Shown here in pieces: positions 56,776 through 64,000 of a stretch of 64,000 nucleotides of DNA; the first letter of the stretch is position 1; the number at the start of each line of letters is the position of its first letter. The stretch covers positions 1-64,000 of the forward strand of contig NZ_JAFKCS010000014.1 of the NCBI RefSeq assembly GCF_017255015.1, in the 5' to 3' direction. A program made the translations under genes and the position numbers. The stretch comes from Bowmanella yangjiangensis (GTDB taxonomy: Bacteria; Pseudomonadota; Gammaproteobacteria; Enterobacterales; Alteromonadaceae). The notes beneath the pieces were generated by a model. That model had not been told where the DNA came from, did not search any database, and saw only the letters and a program-made list of their open reading frames with translations.

Positions 56776-57480
56776 TTAGCGGGACTGCGACAAGGTCTTG
56801 ATCATATCCATGACCAGATTGGCAGAATTTTTGGCCGCTTTTTCCAAATACTGCTCAAAAGAAACCTTTGAGCTGGTGCCGGCAATATCCGATAGGGAGC
56901 GGATTACCAAAAACGGCGTATCCAGCATATGCGCCGTTTGAGCAATGGCTGCGCCTTCCATTTCCACCGCTTTCATGTCCGGGAATTTGTCGCGAAGCAC
57001 TGCGGCGGCATCATCGCAGCCGATAAAGGCGTCGCCGGTACAGATAAGGCCGGTTCTAAAATTGACATGCAGCACATCGCGGGTGGCATGTTCTGCCGCC
57101 GCAATCAGGCGCGGATCACAGGTATAGCGCGCTGGCATACCGGCCATTTGTCCAGCCTGATAGCCAAAATGGGTAAGGTCGGCATCATGGTGTAAGACTT
57201 CGCTGCCAATCACCACATCGCCTACCACTAAGTCAGTGTCAAAGCCACCGGCGGAGCCGGTATTGATCACAAAGTCCGGGGCAAACTGGTCAATCATCAA
57301 TGTCGTGGCGACGGATGCGGCGACCTTGCCGATACCACATTTGACCAGAATCACTTCCACGTCATGCATAGTGCCATCATAAAAATCCAGATGCGCATGG
57401 CGGGTGTGGTTGATGTTCTTCAAAGACTCTTTAAGCAGCGCAACTTCCTGATCCATTGCGCCCAGAATGGCTATTTTCAT
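56776..57480 (-). CDS. mtnN: 5'-methylthioadenosine/S-adenosylhomocysteine nucleosidase
   Basis: A 234-residue nucleosidase that removes adenine from MTA and SAH. MKIAILGAMDQEVALL holds catalytic E12; VINTGSAGGF, the KAVEMEGAAIAQ segment (Glu about 174) and RSLSDIAG (general acid Asp about 197) are conserved. It also clears 5'-deoxyadenosine. It is first of the mtnN-cobD-btuF unit, an order shared by Vibrio and Shewanella relatives. Confidence 0.96.
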   Translation of the reverse strand: MKIAILGAMDQEVALLKESLKNINHTRHAHLDFYDGTMHDVEVILVKCGIGKVAASVATTLMIDQFAPDFVINTGSAGGFDTDLVVGDVVIGSEVLHHDADLTHFGYQAGQMAGMPARYTCDPRLIAAAEHATRDVLHVNFRTGLICTGDAFIGCDDAAAVLRDKFPDMKAVEMEGAAIAQTAHMLDTPFLVIRSLSDIAGTSSKVSFEQYLEKAAKNSANLVMDMIKTLSQSR

Positions 57481-57625
57481 GACATTACTTCATAGGGGAA
57501 ATTGGCCGCTAGTTTAATAACTTGGGACTGTCAGTCCAAGAATTAAAAATTGGGCAGTCAGTAGAATGTAGCTGGCGGACGCAATGGATAGGCAACTCTA
57601 TACGCAGTTTGTGATACGAAGAACG

Positions 57626-57654
57626 GGGTCTGAGTGGATACGTCCATCAGACCC
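57626..57654 (-). terminator. Hairpin after the SRPBCC gene
   Basis: GGGTCTGA...TCAGACCC plus inner TGGA/TCCA form a near-perfect 12-base stem with one bulged G, 8 bases beyond the minus-strand stop at 57663. No clear T tract; probable terminator. Confidence 0.6.
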
Positions 57655-57662
57655 AAGAGAAA

Positions 57663-58106
57663 TTACATACCAATGGCTTCAATTTTTACATCATTGGGAA
57701 AAGGCCGCCCCTGCCCGGTTTCCACATAGTCTCTGAGGCTTAACAAGAAGGTTGCCCACTTGGTAGAGCAATGATGAAAGAAGGGATTTTCCTCAGCCCA
57801 GCCGGTATGGCGGAACATCAATTGGTTGTGTGCGGGCGTCTCTTGTATGTTGAATTCAATATGGGTGCCCAGCCAGTCCTCTGGCCCTCTGATGCATTTC
57901 CAGCACACTTGGTTGCCATTGTTTCTGATCACCTGCATATCAAAACTGCCGTTGTTGCTGAAAGTGAAGGTCAGTATTTGTCCTTCACCGGAATGCCCAT
58001 GAACATCATGGGTCCACCAGGCTTTCAGACCTTCCAGTCTGGTCAGTGCCTGGTGAATTTTTTCAGCGGGGTGTGAGGTTGAAAAAGTTAAACAAATATT
58101 TGGCAT
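57663..58106 (-). CDS. SRPBCC domain protein
   Basis: A 147-residue START-like protein: ICLTFSTSHPAEKIHQALTRLEGLKAWWTHDV at the start and FRHTGWAEENPFFHHCSTKWATFLLSLRDYV at the end are typical of Aha1-like proteins that bind hydrophobic ligands in a deep cavity. AAGGAG is seven bases before the ATG. It is divergent from the arsR-type gene, with a palindrome in the shared upstream region. Confidence 0.85.
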   Translation of the reverse strand: MPNICLTFSTSHPAEKIHQALTRLEGLKAWWTHDVHGHSGEGQILTFTFSNNGSFDMQVIRNNGNQVCWKCIRGPEDWLGTHIEFNIQETPAHNQLMFRHTGWAEENPFFHHCSTKWATFLLSLRDYVETGQGRPFPNDVKIEAIGM

Positions 58107-58268
58107 AGCCTGTCTCCTTATAAGTAGAACGCGCTTACTTGGCGTCGATACCCTATGCTAGGCTTTTGCCAGGGTAATGAAATAGTATGCAAATGAAATG
58201 CTGGGCTCTAATATCCAATTGAATAATAAGAAAAATATTTCCATTTTCGAGCGACAAAAAAACTAAGG

Positions 58269-58284
58269 TTTCCAAATATGGAAA
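58269..58284. promoter_or_regulatory. Palindrome over the start of the ArsR-type gene
   Basis: TTTCCA-AATA-TGGAAA spans the ArsR start codon at 58278, and a further TTTCCA half-site lies at 58238-58243. Both are inside the divergent region between the two SRPBCC units. An operator for the ArsR-type regulator is plausible; the overlap with coding sequence is a caution. Confidence 0.4.
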
Positions 58285-58625
58285 ATGACGACAAACTGGA
58301 TGCGGTGTTTTTCGCGTTATCTGACCGAAGGCGGCGTTTGTTATTAGCCGAGTTGGCAGGCGGGCCACAGTCCATAGGTGAGCTGGCGGCCCGGGTCGGG
58401 ATGAAAATTAGTGCCGCATCCAAGCACATCAGTCTACTTGAAGCCGGGCAACTGATAGTTAAAAGTAAACGCGGAAAGGAAACCTACTGTCAGCTGGAAC
58501 TGGCTATCTGGCAGGAAGTATTGAGTTTTATCAGCATGCATAGCGCATTCTGGTCTGGTCGCTTTGACGAACTGGAGCACTTTTTGAAGACGCAAGAGGC
58601 GGTGAATGGATCCCATCATAGTTAA
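58278..58625 (+). CDS. ArsR-family winged-helix regulator
   Basis: A 115-residue repressor-type protein: DAVFFALSDRRRRLLLAELAGGPQSIGELAARVGMKISAASKHISLLEAGQLIV is the winged helix (about 8-62). No metal-binding cysteine motif is present, so it is of the non-metal group commonly paired with SRPBCC genes. AAGG lies nine bases before the ATG. The next gene starts inside it, 20 bases before its stop. Confidence 0.9.
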   Translation: MENDDKLDAVFFALSDRRRRLLLAELAGGPQSIGELAARVGMKISAASKHISLLEAGQLIVKSKRGKETYCQLELAIWQEVLSFISMHSAFWSGRFDELEHFLKTQEAVNGSHHS

Positions 58626-59043
58626 GCGTGTGTTTCCCTGTGCCAAGCGCCAGTTGTTTGATGCCTGGTCCAAGCCGGCATTAATGATGAAATGGTTCTT
58701 TAAGGGACAGCAGCCAAATGCCCCCAGTACTGTCAACAACAGCTTTACCTTGGGTGGTGAGTATGAAGTGATTATGCATTTGCCGTCAGGTGATTACCGC
58801 CATTATGGTACGTACAGCGCCATTCACCGTTATCACCATATTGCCTTTAGCTGGAATTCCCATTTGGTGCAAAACAGCAGGGTGAGTCTCGACTTTAAGG
58901 CCCTGTCGCCCAATCGCACCGAGCTTACTCTGACCCATCATCAATTTCCTAATGAAGAGGTGCGCGGTAAACATAATGAAGGCTGGCAAGGTTGCCTGGA
59001 CAATCTGGAACGCTTGGCTACGCAGCTAGTGTCAACAAAGTAA
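58606..59043 (+). CDS. SRPBCC (AHSA1-like) domain protein paired with ArsR
   Basis: A 145-residue protein: KRVFPCAKRQLFDAWSKPALMMKWFFKG and TELTLTHHQFPNEEVRGKHNEGWQGCLDNLERLA mark the domain. It resembles the 45.5 kb protein more than the divergent 57.7 kb one. The ATG lies within the end of the ArsR gene with GAGG six bases upstream, so the two are co-translated. Fixed ArsR-SRPBCC pairs are common; ligand unknown. Confidence 0.88.
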   Translation: MDPIIVKRVFPCAKRQLFDAWSKPALMMKWFFKGQQPNAPSTVNNSFTLGGEYEVIMHLPSGDYRHYGTYSAIHRYHHIAFSWNSHLVQNSRVSLDFKALSPNRTELTLTHHQFPNEEVRGKHNEGWQGCLDNLERLATQLVSTK

Positions 59044-59120
59044 CCATTTTTACTTACCAATGACGCGAAAATTTCTCTCTCTATTCGGCCATCAACGGTT
59101 TTTTACTGGATGATTTAATA

Positions 59121-59546
59121 ATGCATCTTGAGGGTTTAAGTGTTGATGAAATTGCCCCGTCAGCCATTGAATATCGCCACTTGAGAGCGCTGGTGGGCTG
59201 GTCTAATGATTTGGACGAACAATCGATGATTGGCAGCCTGACAAACTCGCTTTATCACGTCACCTTACGTAACAACGACCAACTGGTGGGTATGGCCAGA
59301 GTGGTAGGGGATGGGTATATGTACTTTTATATTCAGGATGTGGTTGTTCACCCCGATTGGCAAAGATGTGGTATTGGCCACTTGCTGATGGAAAAGGTCG
59401 AAGACTTCCTTAAGCTGGCAGCAGGACCGGGAGCAACAGTAGGTTTATTTGCCGCCAAGGGGAAGGAAGGCTTTTATCGTGACTACGGCTACCTGGAACG
59501 CACTGGCAGCGAACTAGGCTTAGGTATGTGCCGGTTTGTAAATTGA
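59121..59546 (+). CDS. GNAT-family acetyltransferase
   Basis: A 141-residue acetyltransferase. The acetyl-CoA-binding motif is VVVHPDWQRCGIGHLLMEKVEDFL (about 74-97, with Q-R-x-G-I-G); the C-terminal GLFAAKGKEGFYRDYGYLER (about 113-132) follows. Substrate unknown. It follows the SRPBCC gene by 77 bases and could be a separate unit. Confidence 0.85.
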   Translation: MHLEGLSVDEIAPSAIEYRHLRALVGWSNDLDEQSMIGSLTNSLYHVTLRNNDQLVGMARVVGDGYMYFYIQDVVVHPDWQRCGIGHLLMEKVEDFLKLAAGPGATVGLFAAKGKEGFYRDYGYLERTGSELGLGMCRFVN

Positions 59547-59655
59547 AGGTAGTAAACCTTTAAAAAGTCGTCTTAGCAACGTGGCCAGCTGACCACGGGC
59601 TGCGTTAATCAACCAACTAAAATAGGAATGCCTTCCCTGGCTCCATCACGAATAC

Positions 59656-60225
59656 TTATGCCGTTATAGCGCGGCCCAAACCAGCCTTATCGTCTTTAAT
59701 CGTGCCTTGTATCAGGGGCTTTTTCGGTTCTTTGTAACGCATGGGGGCCAGTTTGGCCTCGATGCAGTCACGAATTTCCTGAGCTGAATAACCCGACTTC
59801 ACCTTAATGCGCAAATGGGGAATGCGGGCGGCATCCAGGCTGCTACTGACATACCAGTCGCGCTGACTTTTGTAGCCGTCTTTTCCGGCGTTATGCACCA
59901 GATCCACTGCCACCACAGGACTCATATCGGTTTTGTCACACAGTACAAAGTCCAGTTGTCTGGAAGCGGCTTTTTGTAACGCGCTACGCGCGGTTTTTTT
60001 GTCGGTGCCCTGGCGCAGGCTGAGAATATCGCTGAGTTTAACCCGGCAGATCACCCGGTATTGATGGCCAACGGCGCTTTCGAGCAGCTCAAGGAAAGTG
60101 CGTTCAACGGGGGTAAACAGGTTACTGCGTTTTTTAAACGGAAAGGCCAGCTTTTCGCCCGTCAGTTTAATGGCGCCGATAGCCACCACAATTAGCATCA
60201 TTAGCAGAACAATGGTCAGTTCCAT
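59656..60225 (-). CDS. DUF2726 membrane-anchored protein
   Basis: A 189-residue protein with one N-terminal membrane helix (about 2-22) and a DUF2726 domain: LFTPVERTFLELLESAVGHQYRVICRVKLSDIL and SRQLDFVLCDKTDMSPVVAVDLVHNAG. DUF2726 has features of the restriction-endonuclease fold (D in LDFVLCD, acidic residue in AVDLV), although DNA cleavage has not been shown to my knowledge. GGAG lies eight bases before ATG 60225. Confidence 0.82.
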   Translation of the reverse strand: MELTIVLLMMLIVVAIGAIKLTGEKLAFPFKKRSNLFTPVERTFLELLESAVGHQYRVICRVKLSDILSLRQGTDKKTARSALQKAASRQLDFVLCDKTDMSPVVAVDLVHNAGKDGYKSQRDWYVSSSLDAARIPHLRIKVKSGYSAQEIRDCIEAKLAPMRYKEPKKPLIQGTIKDDKAGLGRAITA

Positions 60226-60325
60226 AGCAGTCTCCAAAGAAAAGAAGCCAAGCTTTTGACACTTGGCGCAAGTATGGGAGAGTCTGCAAATTAAGTGCCA
60301 GAACTGGCCGGGGTGAAGGCTCTGG

Positions 60326-60655
60326 TTATTCTTTTACCAGCATATCAATCTGGCTACCCTTGCCATCGGCCGAGATCACCACAACCCAGCGACCTTGCTT
60401 GTCTTCTAATACCTGACGGTCTTTACTTTGACTTTGTAACGCATCGCTAAGTTGGTCTTGATAAAAGGCCAGAGTCTGTGCCGGTGTCAGGGATGAGAAA
60501 TAACTCAAGGTTGCCGGTAGCTTGTCGTCAAATATGTGACAAGACCCCGCCTTTTCAACCAGCGGCAGCTGATGGAACTTTTCCGGACAGTCTGTTGCGG
60601 CCAGGCTCGACGTAGAGAGCGCCAGCAGCAACAAACAGGATTTTTTAATCGCCAT
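60326..60655 (-). CDS. Small periplasmic protein of unknown function
   Basis: A 109-residue protein with a signal peptide (KKSCLLLLALSTSSLAA). The mature part has two cysteines (DCPEKF and GSCHIFD) that may form a disulfide, and ends in a beta-rich segment RWVVVISADGKGSQIDMLVKE. I do not recognise the family. ATG 60655 is preferred over the TTG further up. It is divergent from the CBS gene. Confidence 0.65.
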   Translation of the reverse strand: MAIKKSCLLLLALSTSSLAATDCPEKFHQLPLVEKAGSCHIFDDKLPATLSYFSSLTPAQTLAFYQDQLSDALQSQSKDRQVLEDKQGRWVVVISADGKGSQIDMLVKE

Positions 60656-60741
60656 GGTATGCAAGTCTCTTAATGAGGTATGGTTACTATAGAATGTCCC
60701 GCAGGGGGCGACAAATAGCCGGTGTGATACAAAGGTATAAG

Positions 60742-61212
60742 ATGAGTCTGGAAAAAGTGATGACCAAGCGAGTGGTAACTATCGGCGCAGATGCCAGTCT
60801 TGCCGAGGTGCAACGCATTTTTGCTGCCAAGCTTTTCCATCATTTGCTGGTGGTGGAAAACGACCAATTGGTGGGTATGGTTTCGGACCGCGACCTGCTT
60901 AAAGCGCTCAGCCCTAATTTGGGTACGGCCTCGGAAACCCGCCGGGATACGGCGACGCTGAATAAGAAAGTACATCAGATTATGACCCGCCAACTATGGG
61001 TGCTGACACAAGACGATGACATCTACGATGCCATCAGCCTGATGAACCAGCAAAAAATTTCCTGCCTGCCGGTAATTGATCAACACCGCAAGCCCATCGG
61101 AATTTTAAGTTGGCGCGATATACTGCGCTTGTTATCGCAAGGTAAGGCCAAACGTGACAGGCGATTTGACGCTTACCATCAGCCATTGCAGCACCGGGAC
61201 GATATTATCTGA
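60742..61212 (+). CDS. Two-CBS-domain protein
   Basis: A 156-residue protein made of a tandem CBS pair (about 1-60 and 72-135): MTKRVVTIGADASLAEVQRIF, HLLVVENDQLVGMVSDRDLLKAL and MTRQLWVLTQDDDIYDAISLM, CLPVIDQHRKPIGILSWRDILRLL. CBS pairs bind adenosine nucleotides. No catalytic domain is attached. ATG 60742 has AAAGG six bases upstream; the longer frame is upstream non-coding sequence. Confidence 0.9.
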   Translation: MSLEKVMTKRVVTIGADASLAEVQRIFAAKLFHHLLVVENDQLVGMVSDRDLLKALSPNLGTASETRRDTATLNKKVHQIMTRQLWVLTQDDDIYDAISLMNQQKISCLPVIDQHRKPIGILSWRDILRLLSQGKAKRDRRFDAYHQPLQHRDDII

Positions 61213-61216
61213 CCCA

Positions 61217-61243
61217 TAAAAAACGCAGCCTAGGCTGCGTTTT
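61217..61243. terminator. Bidirectional terminator between the CBS gene and gltD
   Basis: AAAAAACGCAGCC-TA-GGCTGCGTTTT: perfect stem with A tract before and T tract after, lying between convergent genes. It can serve both. Confidence 0.9.
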
Positions 61244-61265
61244 GGCTTCTCGAAAGTTTGCCTTA

Positions 61266-62696
<1,431 letters not shown>

Positions 62697-64000
62697 TTAC
62701 TGGGCCTGAACGCGCAACTCGGCGCTGGAACGGCTGATATGACCCAGCAGATTCTTCACATCGCTGGTCTTAGGTTTGACCAAGCGGAACTGCTTTAAGT
62801 ACTGATTAAACTGGCTGAGGATCTCCAGTGAGTGTTCACTGCCAGTTTCTTCGTAGTGCTGGTTGATTAAGCCACGCAGGTGCTCGGCCAGAATCGGCTT
62901 GTCGTCGATACTCAGCACTTCCACGAGATCCGCGTTAACGCGGCGATCAAAATCATTGGCCTTGTCCAGTACATAGGCAAAACCTCCTGTCATACCGGCA
63001 CCGAAGTTAACGCCGGTCTGCCCCAGGATGGCGACGATACCGCCCGTCATATACTCACAGGCGTTATCACCGGTGCCTTCCACGACAGCCACAGCCCCGG
63101 AGTTGCGCACGGCAAAACGCTCACCGGCACGACCCGCCGCAAACAACTTGCCGCCGGTTGCGCCGTATAAACAGGTGTTACCCATAATGGCACTGTCGTG
63201 CGTGGCGTAATGCACGCCCGCCGGTGGATGAATAGTGATCTTGCCGCCCGTCATACCTTTGCCCACATAATCGTTGGCATCACCAATCAGGTGCAGTTCC
63301 AGACCGCCGGCATTCCATACGCCGAAGCTTTGTCCGGCTGTGCCGGTCAAAGTAATGCGCAGCGGATAGTCGGCCATACCCTGGTTGCCATGGCGCTCGG
63401 CAATATAGCCGGAAATGCGGGCACCCACAGAACGGTCGGTGTTACGAATGCTGTAACGCCAACTGCCACCGCTCTTGTTCTCTACGGCTTGTTGAACGTC
63501 TTGCAGGATCTGCAGGTTAAGCTCACCCTTATCCAGCGGCGCGTTGGTTACCTCGGAGCAGAACAGCTTAGTGTGTGCCGCAGCTTCTGGCTTGGCCAGA
63601 ATCGGTGACAAATCCAGGCGTTGCTGGCGGGCATTGATACCGTCGATAACTTCGAGCAGCTCGGTGCGGCCAATCAGCTCTTCCAGCTTACGTACGCCTA
63701 AAGCGGCCATCAGTTCGCGTGTTTCACGGGCAATGAACTTGAAGTAGTTCATGACCATGTCAGGTAAACCAATAAAGTAGTTGTCACGCAGGTTTTTATC
63801 CTGAGTGGCAACACCAGTGGCGCAGTTATTTAAATGGCAGATACGCAGGTATTTACAACCTAGTGCCACCATAGGGCCAGTGCCAAAACCGAAGCTCTCA
63901 GCGCCCAGAATCGCGGCCTTGATCACGTCCAGACCGGTCTTCAGACCACCGTCGGTTTGTACTCTTACTTTATGGCGCAGGCCGTTTTCCACCAAGGCTT
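62697..64000 (-). CDS. gltB: Glutamate synthase large subunit, 3' part (partial)
   Basis: The last 434 or so residues of GltB; the gene runs past the window edge. Visible are the FMN/2-oxoglutarate site region ([26 protein letters not shown]), the [3Fe-4S] cysteines [12 protein letters not shown], and the C-terminal GXGXG structural domain ([24 protein letters not shown]...). The enzyme makes two glutamates from glutamine and 2-oxoglutarate. The glutaminase domain lies outside. Confidence 0.95.
   Translation of the reverse strand, partial: ALVENGLRHKVRVQTDGGLKTGLDVIKAAILGAESFGFGTGPMVALGCKYLRICHLNNCATGVATQDKNLRDNYFIGLPDMVMNYFKFIARETRELMAALGVRKLEELIGRTELLEVIDGINARQQRLDLSPILAKPEAAAHTKLFCSEVTNAPLDKGELNLQILQDVQQAVENKSGGSWRYSIRNTDRSVGARISGYIAERHGNQGMADYPLRITLTGTAGQSFGVWNAGGLELHLIGDANDYVGKGMTGGKITIHPPAGVHYATHDSAIMGNTCLYGATGGKLFAAGRAGERFAVRNSGAVAVVEGTGDNACEYMTGGIVAILGQTGVNFGAGMTGGFAYVLDKANDFDRRVNADLVEVLSIDDKPILAEHLRGLINQHYEETGSEHSLEILSQFNQYLKQFRLVKPKTSDVKNLLGHISRSSAELRVQAQ

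Overview
The window looks like a chromosomal segment of a marine-type gammaproteobacterium, most likely Alteromonadales (Alteromonadaceae-like). The evidence is the second-copy type of elongation factor G, the TrhP-YfhL pair, the large TonB-dependent receptor, DUF6776 next to erpA, the mtnN-cobD-btuF order and the many GGDEF proteins. Base composition is near 50 percent GC. Genes are packed on both strands. I see no rRNA, tRNA, CRISPR array, integrase, transposase or prophage. These are my readings of the sequence; no database search was run.

Layout. 1-203: 3' end of tuf. 370-13038: genes lying between tuf and the S10 operon: a 2OG oxygenase, an HBM-type sensor without output domain, murI, an aldo/keto reductase, a membrane coiled-coil protein, fusA2, trhP-yfhL, a GFA-family protein, and a diguanylate cyclase next to a GAF/MshEN-type secretion ATPase. 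13206-18394: the S10 operon rpsJ-rplC-rplD-rplW-rplB-rpsS-rplV-rpsC-rplP-rpmC-rpsQ, with its own promoter, leader hairpin and terminator. The operon stops there instead of running into the spc operon. 18514-22155: a probably frameshifted small secreted protein gene and pntAB. 22230-26275: lemA-DUF3137 and a TonB receptor. 26551-33165: purU, thpR, hrpB-mrcB. 33217-34942: a decayed TPR-GGDEF gene next to an intact PAS-GGDEF gene. 34947-40118 (minus strand): clc-hemJ, a P-loop kinase-like gene, pyrB, hemL. 40212-43516: DUF6776, erpA, a two-lobed binding protein, a GST-fold protein. 43721-46491: a large PLP enzyme, an SRPBCC protein and an Lrp/AsnC regulator. 46509-49194: M23 endopeptidase and tyrS, divergent. 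49326-57480 (minus strand): CsgG-like lipoprotein; a tight five-gene run (rhodanese, unknown, DUF2721, zinc-ribbon GNAT, FAD oxidoreductase); ahcY; btuF-cobD-mtnN. 57663-61212: SRPBCC, ArsR-SRPBCC, GNAT, DUF2726, a periplasmic protein and a CBS protein. 61266-64000: gltD and the 3' part of gltB.

How the genes connect. Translation is one theme (tuf, fusA2, the S10 operon, tyrS, tRNA hydroxylation by TrhP/YfhL, thpR). A second is S-adenosylhomocysteine and cobalamin handling (ahcY, mtnN, cobD, btuF). A third is tetrapyrrole synthesis (hemL, hemJ). A fourth is c-di-GMP signalling (two intact GGDEF proteins, one dead one, and an ATPase with an MshEN-like region). The least explained parts are the PLP enzyme/SRPBCC/Lrp block at 43.6-46.5 kb and the five-gene overlapping run at 50.3-53.5 kb.
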